Shown here one piece after another: positions 8,510-17,621 of a stretch of DNA of 60,125 bases (the first letter of the stretch is position 1; every line of letters starts with the position of its first letter). The notes under the pieces are model-generated. The model had not been told where the DNA came from. It made no database searches and worked only from the letters and a program-made list of their open reading frames with translations. This DNA comes from CAURNT01 sp963526495 (GTDB lineage Bacteria > Fusobacteriota > Fusobacteriia > Fusobacteriales > Leptotrichiaceae): assembly GCA_963526495.1 (NCBI GenBank), contig CAURNT010000004.1, positions 1-60,125 of the forward strand, read 5' to 3'. The position numbers were made by a program, and so were the translations under genes.

Positions 8510-9571
8510 ATGAAATTACAAAAAATTTTAGAAAACATTAATCAAAAAGGTATGGATGCTCTTATTATTTCAACCCCTACAAATATTCTATATTTAACAG
8601 GTTTTGAATGTAATCCTCATGAAAGACTACTTTTCTATATTTTAAAAAATGATGGTAGTCAATATATTCTTTGTCCAGCTCTTGAAGTTGAAAGTGCTAA
8701 GAATTCAACTAAAGATATTGAGATTCTTGGATATTTAGATACTGAAGATGGAATAAATAAACTTGCTAAATTAGTAGGAAATCTTAATACTGTGGGAATA
8801 GAAAAAGAACACATTACTGTTAGTCGTTATGAAAAGATAATTTATGAATTTAATATAAAAGAAATCATAGATTCTTCTCAAGTAGTTAAAGATTTTAGAA
8901 AGTATAAAAGTGATGAAGAAATAATATTTATGAGGGAAGCTGCAAGGCTTGCAGATCTTTGTATAGATATTGCTAAAAGAAATTTACGTGAAGGAATAAC
9001 AGAGCTTGAACTTAAAAATATAATAGAAAATACCATATTTAATGAAGGGGTAGAAAAAATGTCATTTGATACAATAGTTTTATTTGGAGATAATGCATCA
9101 AACCCACATGGTGTAAGCGGACAAAGAAAACTAAAATTAAATGAATATGTATTACTAGATTTAGGATGTTATTATAAAAATTACGCTAGTGATATAACTC
9201 GTTGTTTAGAATTTGGTGAAGCAAAAGAGTTTGATAAATTTATTTACAACTTAGTCGTTAAGGCAAATACTGAAGCAATAAAACTAGTTAAACCCGGTGT
9301 AACTTTTGCAGAACTTGATAAAAAAGCTCGTGGTATAATAGAAGAAGCTGGATATGGTGAGTATTTCAATCATAGATTAGGACATGGATTAGGCATAGAT
9401 TGTCACGAATATCCTGATGTATCTCAAAAAACATTAGATAAATTAGAAAAAGGTATGACATTTACGATAGAACCAGGAATATATATACCTAATAAAGTTG
9501 GTATAAGAATAGAAGATGATATACTAGTAACAGAAAATGGATATGAAGTATTAACTAAATATAAAAAATAG
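8510..9571 (+). CDS. M24 family metallopeptidase (Xaa-Pro aminopeptidase/prolidase type)
   Basis: Cytoplasmic peptidase of 353 residues that removes residues next to proline, probably finishing the breakdown of imported peptides. An N-terminal creatinase-like domain (about 1-128) precedes the pita-bread catalytic domain (about 135-353). The five metal ligands are visible: D217 in LLDLG, D228 in ASDIT, H292 in GHGLG, E321 in TIEPG and E335 in RIEDD. Length is normal for PepQ-type enzymes. Monocistronic: it has its own promoter and a strong terminator directly after the stop. The opp importer close by gives a plausible metabolic link, which is inference. Confidence 0.92.
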   Translation: MKLQKILENINQKGMDALIISTPTNILYLTGFECNPHERLLFYILKNDGSQYILCPALEVESAKNSTKDIEILGYLDTEDGINKLAKLVGNLNTVGIEKEHITVSRYEKIIYEFNIKEIIDSSQVVKDFRKYKSDEEIIFMREAARLADLCIDIAKRNLREGITELELKNIIENTIFNEGVEKMSFDTIVLFGDNASNPHGVSGQRKLKLNEYVLLDLGCYYKNYASDITRCLEFGEAKEFDKFIYNLVVKANTEAIKLVKPGVTFAELDKKARGIIEEAGYGEYFNHRLGHGLGIDCHEYPDVSQKTLDKLEKGMTFTIEPGIYIPNKVGIRIEDDILVTENGYEVLTKYKK

Positions 9572-9590
9572 CGGAAAAATCCGCTATTTT
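9565..9590. terminator. Bidirectional terminator between convergent genes
   Basis: Perfect 11-bp stem (AAAATAGCGGA and TCCGCTATTTT) with an AAAA loop, placed between the stop codons of the M24 peptidase gene (+) and the EF-G-like gene (-). The A/T flanks give a T run in both directions. Confidence 0.9.
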
Positions 9591-9593
9591 ATA

Positions 9594-11576
9594 TTACATT
9601 CCTCTTTTATCAATAATCTTTTTAGAAATCTCTGCCGGAACTTCTTCATATTTAACAAGTTTCATTTCAAAATATCCTCTTCCTTGCGTCATTGATTTTA
9701 AATCATTAGAATATTTAAATGTTTCAGACATTGGTGCTTCAGCTATTATTTCTTGTTTATCTTTAGAAACTGCATTCATACCTAATATTTTACCACGCTT
9801 TTTAGTTATATCTCCCATTATATCCCCAACATTATCTTCTGGAACAATAATTTTTAATTCCATTATAGGTTCAAGTAATACAGGATTTGCTTCAAGCATA
9901 CCTTTTTTAAAAGCAAGATTAGCTGCTAATTTAAATGCCATTTCTGATGAATCAACATCATGATACGAACCATCATAAAGAACTGCTTTTATATTAGTAA
10001 CTGGATATTTAGCCATTACTCCTTCTTTCATTGATTCAAGTAAACCTTTTTCTACAGCAGGTATATATCCTTTAGGTACTACTCCCCCTACTATTTCTTC
10101 AGAAAAATCAAACTCTTTATCTGGAGAATAACTAAATCTTATTTTAACATCACCATATTGACCATGACCACCAGATTGTTTTTTATGTTTTCCTTGAACA
10201 TCAGAAGTTCCCTTTATAGTTTCTTTATAAGGAACTCTTAAATCTTCAATTAAAACTTCAACACCATATCTATCTTTTAATTTAGAAATTACACTATTTG
10301 CATGTATTTCCCCTTGAACTCCTAGTATAGTTTGTGAAGTTTCTATAACTCTTCTCCAATAAAGAGATGAATCTTCTTCACGAATTTTATGTAAAGCAGT
10401 TGAAATTTTATCTTCATCTGATTTATTTTTAGCTTGTATTGCTACCATCATTTGTTCTTTAGGGAAATTAATAAGTTCTAATTCTTCTTGTTTTTCATTT
10501 TTTGATATTGTATCAGAATTTTGTAAACTATTTAATTTAGTTAATATAACTATATCACCCATAGTTGCTTTAGAAAGTTCTATCATTTCTCCATGAGATA
10601 TAGTAAATATTTTACTTACTTTTTCATACTCTCTCTTATTTACATTATATATATCGCTATCATTTTTTATTTCTCCAGATAAAACCTTAATATATGAAAT
10701 TTTACCAACAAATGGATCTATAACTGTTTTAAATACTTGACCTATAAATTCTGAAATATTTATATTTTTCTTATTATCTATAGGTGATGGTAGATAATCT
10801 CTAACCATTTCAAGCGTAGTATGTAAGCCTATATTTTTATATGTAGACCCACATATAACAGGGATAAGAGTACCCTCAAGAACTCCTTTTCTTAATCCTC
10901 TATGTATTTCTTCAGTTGTAAATTCAATACCATCAAAGAACTTATTCATAAGTTCTTCTTCAGTTTCTGCAACAGATTCTAGTAACATTTCTCTTACTTC
11001 TTTAACTTCTTCTAAATACTCTTCAGGCATTTTAACTGTATCGCATTCTTTTCCGTTATATCTTCTAGCAAATAAATCTACAACATTAATATGTCCTTTA
11101 AAATTTTCTCCATTTCCCCAAGGAATATGGAAAGGAGCTATTTTTTTACCATATTTATCTCTAAGTTGACCTAAAATTTTTGAGTAATTTGATTTTTCTG
11201 AATCAACTTTATTAATAAATATAAATTTAGGGATTTTTCTTTCTTCTGTAATCTCTAATGCTATTTCTGTACCTACACTTAAATCAGCAGTAGAATCTAT
11301 AACAACTATGGCACTCGCTATTGCTGATAATCCAGATTCTAATTCTCCATAAAAATCTGAATAACTAGGCATATCTAAAAAATTATACTTCATACCTTGA
11401 TATTCTACAGAAGATAAAGTTGTAACATTAGATGACCTAACAACATCATTTGGAGAAGAAATTCTTGAAATCAATCCTACTGTATATTCAATAGATTCTA
11501 ACATATTACTTTTTCCAGAACCACTTTGTCCTAATATTCCTACATTTCTTATATTACTACTAGAATAAATCTTCAT
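9594..11576 (-). CDS. Elongation factor G-like GTPase paralogue
   Basis: Protein of 660 residues with the EF-G domain order (G domain, domain II, III, IV, V) but a divergent G domain, so it is probably not the housekeeping fusA. Seen: P-loop GQSGSGKS (16-23) instead of AHIDAGKT; the G3 position reads DMPSYSDF where EF-G has DTPGHVDF; G4 NKVD is intact. Domain IV contains SGGHGQYGDVKIRF and GGVVPKGYIPAVEKG, as in EF-G. Related EF-G-like proteins occur beside true EF-G in many bacteria, without an agreed function; ribosome recycling or a stress role are possibilities. The missing G3 glycine makes normal GTP hydrolysis uncertain. Weak promoter upstream (TATACT at 11616-11621). Confidence 0.82.
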   Translation of the reverse strand: MKIYSSSNIRNVGILGQSGSGKSNMLESIEYTVGLISRISSPNDVVRSSNVTTLSSVEYQGMKYNFLDMPSYSDFYGELESGLSAIASAIVVIDSTADLSVGTEIALEITEERKIPKFIFINKVDSEKSNYSKILGQLRDKYGKKIAPFHIPWGNGENFKGHINVVDLFARRYNGKECDTVKMPEEYLEEVKEVREMLLESVAETEEELMNKFFDGIEFTTEEIHRGLRKGVLEGTLIPVICGSTYKNIGLHTTLEMVRDYLPSPIDNKKNINISEFIGQVFKTVIDPFVGKISYIKVLSGEIKNDSDIYNVNKREYEKVSKIFTISHGEMIELSKATMGDIVILTKLNSLQNSDTISKNEKQEELELINFPKEQMMVAIQAKNKSDEDKISTALHKIREEDSSLYWRRVIETSQTILGVQGEIHANSVISKLKDRYGVEVLIEDLRVPYKETIKGTSDVQGKHKKQSGGHGQYGDVKIRFSYSPDKEFDFSEEIVGGVVPKGYIPAVEKGLLESMKEGVMAKYPVTNIKAVLYDGSYHDVDSSEMAFKLAANLAFKKGMLEANPVLLEPIMELKIIVPEDNVGDIMGDITKKRGKILGMNAVSKDKQEIIAEAPMSETFKYSNDLKSMTQGRGYFEMKLVKYEEVPAEISKKIIDKRGM

Positions 11577-11676
11577 AATAAATCACTCCTAAATATTTAT
11601 ATGCTTTTCACTACTAGTATAACTTGAAAACAAAAAAAAACAATGTATGTAAATACCTAATTTTATATTAAATAAA

Positions 11677-11700
11677 AATAGGTAGATTATTCTACCTATT
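11677..11700 (-). terminator. Terminator of the dtd-NlpC/P60 operon
   Basis: Ten-bp stem (AATAGGTAGA and TCTACCTATT) with a TTAT loop, followed on the minus strand by TTTTATTTAA, just after the NlpC/P60 stop codon. Confidence 0.85.
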
Positions 11701-11707
11701 CTATTAA

Positions 11708-12328
11708 TTATCTTACTTCTCTTGCCGCATCAACTCTTACACCATATTTAAAATATTTTGACCAATAAGAATTATTTAAACTTGATAATACAACACCTTG
11801 TGATGACGATGCATTAATGAATAATGAGTTACCTATATATACTGCAACATGGTTAACTCTATTTTCTGGTGTGAAATATAAAAGATCTCCAGGTTTTAAA
11901 TCAGATGTTGATATTTTTCTACCTTTTTTAACTTGATCCACACTTACTCTAGGTAATTCATAACCAAATACATCTCTAAATACTTCACGAGTAAGAGCTG
12001 AACAATCTATTCCACTCCGATTCGTACCTCCTAATCTATATCTCGTACCTGCCCATTTATCAAAAGCATTAAATAATTTATTTTTTAATATTATATTATC
12101 AAGGTTACTATATACCCCTGACATTGACATAACTGATTCTTCAATTTCATTTATCTTACTATTAATATATGACTGATCATGTATATATTCTCCATCAAAT
12201 ATTATAGAATTTGCATCTTGCAAAACTAAATCTTTTTGTGATTTCGCTGCAGATTTTTTCAAATTAATGGCAAATGAGTTTGTTGATAAAAGTATCAGTG
12301 TAAATAACAAAGTTGCTTTTTTAAACAT
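11708..12328 (-). CDS. Secreted NlpC/P60 family cell-wall hydrolase
   Basis: Exported cysteine peptidase of about 206 residues, expected to cut peptide stems of peptidoglycan. The start at 12328 (MFKKATLL) is fixed by AAGGAG 6 nt upstream. A signal peptide of about 20 residues ends in NSFA. The NlpC/P60 domain fills the C-terminal half: catalytic Cys109 in GIDCSAL, His160 in VNHVAVYIG, and a third polar residue N172 in INASSS, where many relatives have His (both are accepted in the family). PRVSVDQ and LKPGDLLYF are typical flanking motifs. Its ribosome site lies inside the last codons of dtd and its ATG starts 1 nt after the dtd stop, so translation is coupled. Confidence 0.88.
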   Translation of the reverse strand: MFKKATLLFTLILLSTNSFAINLKKSAAKSQKDLVLQDANSIIFDGEYIHDQSYINSKINEIEESVMSMSGVYSNLDNIILKNKLFNAFDKWAGTRYRLGGTNRSGIDCSALTREVFRDVFGYELPRVSVDQVKKGRKISTSDLKPGDLLYFTPENRVNHVAVYIGNSLFINASSSQGVVLSSLNNSYWSKYFKYGVRVDAAREVR

Positions 12329-12329
12329 A

Positions 12330-12779
12330 TCATTCTCCTTCTTTTGTATCAAAAACAATATTTATAGGCCCATCGTTTATAGATTCAACCAACATGTGAG
12401 TTTGAAAAATTCCTCCATAACAATTTATCCCACTGTTATATAATTTATTCATAAAATTATCATATATTTCTTTTCCTAATTCTGCATTTGCAGAATTTGT
12501 AAAAGATGGTCTTCTCCCACGACTAATATCTCCATATAATGTAAAATTACTTATAACCAATAACTTAAAATTCTTATCAATAATAGATTTTTCAAAATTC
12601 TTTTCATTATACTCAAATATTCTTAATCCTAAAAGTTTTTTAATACAAAGATCTATATCTTTTTCTGTATCATCTTTATGTACACCTAGGTAAACTAAAA
12701 GTCCATCATCTATACTATTAAAACTATTATCTTCAAATATTACTTTTGCACTTAGTACCTTTTGTATAATCATTTTCAT
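12330..12779 (-). CDS. dtd: D-aminoacyl-tRNA deacylase
   Basis: Cytoplasmic proofreading enzyme of about 149 residues that removes D-amino acids (and glycine from tRNA-Ala) from mischarged tRNA. The start at 12779 (MKMIIQKVLSAKV) fits the family N-terminus and follows GAGGAG by 10 nt; the longer frame would add 15 unrelated residues. Family motifs seen: SNFTLYGD followed by RGRRPSF around the catalytic site, and NDGPINIV containing the conserved Gly-Pro pair of the chiral filter. The reading frame ends inside the ribosome site of the cell-wall hydrolase gene, which is an unusual functional pairing. Confidence 0.93.
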   Translation of the reverse strand: MKMIIQKVLSAKVIFEDNSFNSIDDGLLVYLGVHKDDTEKDIDLCIKKLLGLRIFEYNEKNFEKSIIDKNFKLLVISNFTLYGDISRGRRPSFTNSANAELGKEIYDNFMNKLYNSGINCYGGIFQTHMLVESINDGPINIVFDTKEGE

Positions 12780-12942
12780 ATTAATGATACTCCTCTCATT
12801 ATGAGTATACCACAAAATATACATATATGTAATAGACAGTTGTAAATATAATTTTTTAAAGTGTTTGGTAAGTTAGTAAAAATAATAGTTTAAAAGGTAT
12901 ACTTTTTTTTCAATTTATAGTAAAATATAGTTAGGTGGTTAT

Positions 12943-13527
12943 ATGAATATTGAAAAAATTACTAAAAAAATAATAGAAGATGATGATAATATAAAATATA
13001 CAAAAAATGGTATAAACCCCATTTTTACAGCATATAAAGAAAGTAAAATATTAATAATAGGACAAGCCCCTGGATTAAAAACACAAGAACAAGGTATTCC
13101 CTTTAAAGACAAAAGCGGCGAAAGATTAAGAGAATGGTTGGGAGTTGATAGTGATTTTTTCTATAATTCTAAACTAATATCTGTATTACCATTAGACTTT
13201 TACTACCCAGGAAAAGGTAAAAGTGGAGATTTACCTCCTCGCTTAGAATGTGCAGACAAATGGCATAAATTATTAATATCTAATATGCCTAATATTGAAC
13301 TTATAATACTAATAGGATTTTATGCACAAAAATATTACTTAGGAAATAAAGTTAAAAAAAATCTAACTGAAACAGTTAAAAATTATAAAATTTATTTACC
13401 TAAATATATACCTTTAGTTCATCCATCGCCTTTAAATTTTAGATGGTTTAATAGAAATCCTTGGTTTGAAGAAAATATCTCTTTTTTAAAACAAAGGGTT
13501 AAAGAAATTATAGGAGGAAATAAATGA
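12943..13527 (+). CDS. Uracil-DNA glycosylase superfamily protein
   Basis: Cytoplasmic protein of 194 residues in the uracil-DNA glycosylase fold, probably in base-excision repair. Seen: motif 1 GQAPGLKTQEQGIPF (about 41-55), the segment PPRLECADKWH, and the C-terminal motif VHPSPLNFRW, corresponding to the family's HPSP-loop. The four cysteines of the iron-sulfur family-4 enzymes are not present. The active-site residue after GQAPG differs from the Asp/Asn water activators of classical UDG, so the base specificity is uncertain. AGGTGG lies 5 nt before the ATG. Its stop overlaps the start of holA (ATGA), so the two DNA-metabolism genes are co-translated. Confidence 0.78.
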   Translation: MNIEKITKKIIEDDDNIKYTKNGINPIFTAYKESKILIIGQAPGLKTQEQGIPFKDKSGERLREWLGVDSDFFYNSKLISVLPLDFYYPGKGKSGDLPPRLECADKWHKLLISNMPNIELIILIGFYAQKYYLGNKVKKNLTETVKNYKIYLPKYIPLVHPSPLNFRWFNRNPWFEENISFLKQRVKEIIGGNK

Positions 13528-14420
13528 TACATTTTATACAAGGCCTTTCTTCTAAAACTATATATCTAGAAGCACTATTAAATAAATTAAATATAGATAA
13601 TATTTCAAGATTTGACGAAACAAATTCTGAGTTTTTTTTAAACGAAATAAATTCCGGATCACTTTTTTCAGAACCTAAAATTGTATTATTAAAAAATGCA
13701 GAAAAAATAAAAAATTTACATCAAATACTCGAAAAACTTGAAAATCATGAAAATACAAACGAAGAGATTATAATAGTATATAACAGTATTAAAGAAAATA
13801 AAAAAATCAATGATTTGACAAAAAAATTTAATAACCATTTTATTTTTGATACTAAAATAAATAGAAAAAACTTTTTAGAATATATTGCTAAAAAATTAAA
13901 AATAAAAAATAATGAAGCAAATCAATTACTTGACTTATTAGAAGAAGATTACTATTTAATTACAAATGAATTAGATAAAATCAATAACTTTTTAAATGGA
14001 AAACCGTATTCTTTAGATAATATTAAGCCCATTTTATCTAAAACTTCCAAATTTATAATTTTTGAATTAACTAATGATATATTAAATAATAGAAAAATCA
14101 ATTTTCCTATAAAAGAACACATGGGTATACTTAGTTCTCTTGTAAATGATTTTGATTTAATATATAAATTACATGTTTCAAAAATAAAAGATAATAATTA
14201 CAATAATTTTAAAGAAATTATTAAAAATTTAGATATATTTAATTCCTATTCACCTTATTATGTTTTTAAAAAACAAGAATTTTTAAATAAATTTACTAAA
14301 AAAGAATGTCTTGATTTTTTAAAACTTGCTTTTAAAACTGAATTAATGATTAAAACAGGAGAAATAGATCTTGAAGTTGGAGTTGAAAATTTTATAATGA
14401 ATATATGTAAAAAGCACTAG
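13524..14420 (+). CDS. holA: DNA polymerase III delta subunit
   Basis: Predicted clamp-loader delta subunit of 298 residues, which opens the sliding clamp during DNA replication. The sequence is diverged but has the expected order: a Rossmann-like N-terminal domain starting MIHFIQGLSS, with VLLKNAEKI (about 52-60) and the segment IIIVYNS. The linker KLKIKNNEANQLLDLLEEDYYLITNELDK matches the delta signature around the second domain. A helical C-terminal collar domain follows. Length is slightly under the usual 330-340. It overlaps the glycosylase gene by 4 bp and ends at a strong terminator. Confidence 0.82.
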   Translation: MIHFIQGLSSKTIYLEALLNKLNIDNISRFDETNSEFFLNEINSGSLFSEPKIVLLKNAEKIKNLHQILEKLENHENTNEEIIIVYNSIKENKKINDLTKKFNNHFIFDTKINRKNFLEYIAKKLKIKNNEANQLLDLLEEDYYLITNELDKINNFLNGKPYSLDNIKPILSKTSKFIIFELTNDILNNRKINFPIKEHMGILSSLVNDFDLIYKLHVSKIKDNNYNNFKEIIKNLDIFNSYSPYYVFKKQEFLNKFTKKECLDFLKLAFKTELMIKTGEIDLEVGVENFIMNICKKH

Positions 14421-14448
14421 TAAAGAATATATCTCTACTAGTGCTTTT
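14410..14448. terminator. Bidirectional terminator between holA and rpoD
   Basis: Perfect 13-bp stem (14410-14422 with 14436-14448) and a 13-nt loop between convergent stop codons, flanked by A and T runs on both sides. Confidence 0.9.
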
Positions 14449-15585
14449 CTAATTTCTAAACTCTTCTAAACCTTTTTTCTTTTTAATATTTTTTAATTTA
14501 TTTATAGCCTTTACTTCTATTTGCCGTATTCTTTCTCTAGTTACTTCAAATATTTTTCCTACTTCTTCTAATGTTTTTGGTGCTCCATCATCAAGACCAT
14601 ATCTTAGTCTTAACACTTGTTCTTCTCTTTCATTTAATTCTTTCTTTAAAACTTCATCAAGCTTTTCTTTAAGTACAGATCTTACAGTAGCTTCATGTGG
14701 ATTTAAGAATTTATCATCTTCGACAAAATCCCCAAGTTCACTATCATCTTCACTCCCAACAGGAGTTTCAAGAGATATTGGATCTTGATTCATTTCTAAT
14801 ATATTTTTAACTTTTTCAACTGGCATTTCTACAGTTTTAGCTAAATAATCTGCTGTAGGTTCTTTTCCTGTTTCTTGCAAATGTATTCTTGAAGCTTTTT
14901 TTATCTTATTTATTGTTTCTATCATATGTACCGGTATTCTTATAGTTCTACCTTGATCTGCTATAGCACGTGTTATAGCTTGTCTTATCCACCAAGTAGC
15001 ATAAGTTGAAAACTTAAATCCTTTATTAGATTCAAATTTTTCTACTGCTTTCATAAGACCTATATTTCCTTCTTGAATTAAATCTAATAATTTAAGACCA
15101 CGATTAGTATGTTTCTTAGCTATACTAACAACTAATCTTAAATTGGCTTCCATTAATTCTTGTTTTGCTCTTTCATCTCCCTCACTAATTCTCTTAGCAA
15201 GTTCTAACTCTCTTTCATTAGTAAGTAAAGGAATTTGCCCTATTTCTCTTAAATACATTTTTATAGGTTCATCAACATCAGTTGAATCTCCAACATGTAT
15301 AAAATCTTCCTTTAGTAATTCTTCTACTTCTTCTTCATTTATATCTAATTTTTCAACTATATCAACTGTTTTAGTTTTTTTAGCCATTTTCTTCGTTTTA
15401 TCTGAAATTTTATTAACTATTTCTATACCCATTTCAGATAATTTGAAAAAAGTCATATCAATTTTATCTTGTGACATACCCTTCATAAGTTTATTAACTT
15501 CTTCACGGCTTACAATTTTTTCTTCTTTTGCTTTTTTTATTAAATTGGCTAAGCTTTCTTTTATATTCTCATTGTTTACTGCCAT
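14449..15585 (-). CDS. rpoD: Primary RNA polymerase sigma factor (sigma-70/SigA)
   Basis: Housekeeping sigma factor of 378 residues. Region 1.1-like N-terminus (1-60), region 1.2 (about 98-132, with DEPIKMYLREIGQIPLL), region 2 (about 145-215) with the -10-binding YATWWIRQAITRAI, region 3, and region 4 with RLRYGLDD and the -35-binding helix VTRERIRQIE. No large non-conserved insert between 1.2 and 2, as in Firmicute SigA. The start overlaps the end of dnaG by 17 bp, and its ribosome site (AAGGAGA) lies inside dnaG. This is the end of the minus-strand polymerase block. The consensus-like promoters annotated in this window should be its targets. Confidence 0.97.
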   Translation of the reverse strand: MAVNNENIKESLANLIKKAKEEKIVSREEVNKLMKGMSQDKIDMTFFKLSEMGIEIVNKISDKTKKMAKKTKTVDIVEKLDINEEEVEELLKEDFIHVGDSTDVDEPIKMYLREIGQIPLLTNERELELAKRISEGDERAKQELMEANLRLVVSIAKKHTNRGLKLLDLIQEGNIGLMKAVEKFESNKGFKFSTYATWWIRQAITRAIADQGRTIRIPVHMIETINKIKKASRIHLQETGKEPTADYLAKTVEMPVEKVKNILEMNQDPISLETPVGSEDDSELGDFVEDDKFLNPHEATVRSVLKEKLDEVLKKELNEREEQVLRLRYGLDDGAPKTLEEVGKIFEVTRERIRQIEVKAINKLKNIKKKKGLEEFRN

Positions 15586-17374
15586 CGTACACTCTCCTTA
15601 ATTCAATTATATCTTTATGAATAATCTCTAAGTCCATTATTGAATCTGTTACATTTAATTTATTTGTTAATAAACTTACTTTGTATAATGCCATCATTTT
15701 TTCCATATCTTTCAACAAATTTACTTCTTCCTTTATTTCTTCTAAATATAGTTTCAACCAACTTTGTAACAATCTAAAATAACTATCTTCATCAACATTT
15801 TCTATCTTATTAAAAACTAAATCTGATAAAACTTGATACTCATCTTCGGAAAGATATAAATTATCATATATATTATTTGTATTATAACTTATACTTTTTA
15901 ATTTTCTATTTAATTCATTATATATTTCATTTTCAAAGTTAAACGTTGAAATCATACTAACATATCTTTCAAATTTTGAATCACTTGAAATAAGAAATTC
16001 TAAAGTAACTTTTTCTAACATATCTCTTTTATTATTTTTACTATTTATTACAAATTTATTATTAATTTTATTTTTATTAACTTCTTTTTTAACTTTACCA
16101 AGAATATCACTGTATTCTTTTATTAAATCATCATAATCTACTTTTAGTATTTTTGATAATTTAAATATTTCATCTTTTAAAATTATTCTATTATTAATAT
16201 CTTTAAAATATGTTCTAAATCTATTTATTATTTCTAATTTAGAATTAATTTCATCTAAATTTAAACCTAAACTATATGCGTTAAATACATATTGAAAAGA
16301 ATCTACAGAAACATTAAGTAAAGAAATAAAATCTTTCTTATTATTACTTTTAAAATATTCATCTGGATCCTTAAAACCATCAGGTAAATTAAGACATCTT
16401 ATTAAAAAACCATTTTTATTTAATATACCTATAGCTCTAATCGTAGCAAGTCTCCCTGCATCATCATTATCATAAAGTATCAATATACTATTTACATATT
16501 TTTTTAAAAGTTTTGCTTGACCATCTGTAAATGCAGTACCAAGTGAAGCTACTGTATTTTTAAACCCATTTAAATGAGAACTCAAAACATCTAAATATCC
16601 TTCAGTTAATATTGCATACTTTGTTTGTTTTAATGCCATTCCGCCATCAAATATACCATATAACTCATTACTTTTATTAAATACCTTACTTTCACTAGAA
16701 TTTATATACTTAGGAGAATCTCCATCTCCTATATATCTTCCACCTAAAGCTATTATTTGATTTTTAGTATTAAATATAGGAAAAATTATACGATTTCTAA
16801 AATTATCATAATATCTTTTTGTATTTAAACTATCTTGAGAAATTAGACCAATAGATTGAATTACCTTTTCATCATACTTAATTTTTAATTCATCATATAG
16901 TTCATTCCAACTATCTGGTGCATATCCTATATAATATTCTTTTAAATCCTTGATATTATATCCTCTATTAATCATATATTCTTGAGCCACTTTACTTTCT
17001 TTAAATTTATTAGAAAAAAATTCAACTGCATCATTTAATATCTTATGTTCTAAAGAATATTTATCCCTACTATAATTCCTAGATATATTGATATTATATC
17101 TCTTAGCTAATTCTCTCATAGCATCCATTCTAGATATTTTTTTCATAATAGAGTAAAATTGTATTACGTCTCCACCTATACCACTACTAAAATCTTTAAA
17201 AATTTTTTTATTTGGATTTACTTTAAATGATGGAGTATTTTCATTTTTAAAAGGTGAAAATCCAACATATGAATTTCCATCTTTACTTAAACTAACAAAT
17301 TCTTCCACTACTTCTACAATATCAACTCCATCTATAACCTTGTTGAAGTCGGAAATATATTTAAATTCGTTCAC
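15569..17374 (-). CDS. dnaG: DNA primase with a degenerate zinc-binding domain
   Basis: Makes RNA primers at the replication fork; 601 residues. The N-terminal zinc-binding domain keeps its framework (NYVGxxPF-type start, ENTPSF, GGDVIQFY), but all four metal ligands are gone. Positions equivalent to Cys40, His43, Cys61 and Cys64 of the Geobacillus enzyme read S40, K43, D61 and S64. The catalytic RNA polymerase/TOPRIM domain looks intact, with EGYLDVLS and LYDNDDAGRLA. A helical C-terminal DnaB-binding region follows. The frame is open and shares its operon with rpoZ and rpoD, so this looks like a functional gene that lost zinc rather than a pseudogene. Confidence 0.95.
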   Translation of the reverse strand: MNEFKYISDFNKVIDGVDIVEVVEEFVSLSKDGNSYVGFSPFKNENTPSFKVNPNKKIFKDFSSGIGGDVIQFYSIMKKISRMDAMRELAKRYNINISRNYSRDKYSLEHKILNDAVEFFSNKFKESKVAQEYMINRGYNIKDLKEYYIGYAPDSWNELYDELKIKYDEKVIQSIGLISQDSLNTKRYYDNFRNRIIFPIFNTKNQIIALGGRYIGDGDSPKYINSSESKVFNKSNELYGIFDGGMALKQTKYAILTEGYLDVLSSHLNGFKNTVASLGTAFTDGQAKLLKKYVNSILILYDNDDAGRLATIRAIGILNKNGFLIRCLNLPDGFKDPDEYFKSNNKKDFISLLNVSVDSFQYVFNAYSLGLNLDEINSKLEIINRFRTYFKDINNRIILKDEIFKLSKILKVDYDDLIKEYSDILGKVKKEVNKNKINNKFVINSKNNKRDMLEKVTLEFLISSDSKFERYVSMISTFNFENEIYNELNRKLKSISYNTNNIYDNLYLSEDEYQVLSDLVFNKIENVDEDSYFRLLQSWLKLYLEEIKEEVNLLKDMEKMMALYKVSLLTNKLNVTDSIMDLEIIHKDIIELRRVYDGSKQ

Positions 17375-17426
17375 ACATCCTCCACCATTATAAGTATAAT
17401 ATGTAAATTAAAAAAGTCAATATTAA

Positions 17427-17612
17427 TTAATCATTTTCTACTATCTTTACTTTACCTTCTAAAATTTCTTCAAAAACATTATCTAAAATCTTGTATTTTT
17501 CTACACCTTCAACAAATTCTTTTCTAGCTGCTCTACCAGCTAAAATAGCTAATTCATATTTATTAGGTATTACTTTTAATAATTCATCAACTGATATTCT
17601 ATCTTTTTTCAT
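17427..17612 (-). CDS. rpoZ: RNA polymerase omega subunit
   Basis: Small subunit of 61 residues that helps fold and hold beta-prime. It shows the omega pattern: ISVDELLKVIPNKYELAILAGRAARKE corresponds to the family's conserved LL-KYxLVxxxAxRAR segment. It starts 9 bp after the gmk stop with AAGGGGAAAG as ribosome site, and 52 bp separate it from dnaG. The gmk-rpoZ pair is common in bacteria and supports the call despite the short length. Confidence 0.88.
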   Translation of the reverse strand: MKKDRISVDELLKVIPNKYELAILAGRAARKEFVEGVEKYKILDNVFEEILEGKVKIVEND

Positions 17613-17621
17613 ACTTTCCCC

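Noticed and set aside
15143..15601. 152-codon plus-strand open frame over rpoD/dnaG
   Set aside because: Antisense shadow of rpoD; Ser/Ile-rich composition with no ribosome site or family match.
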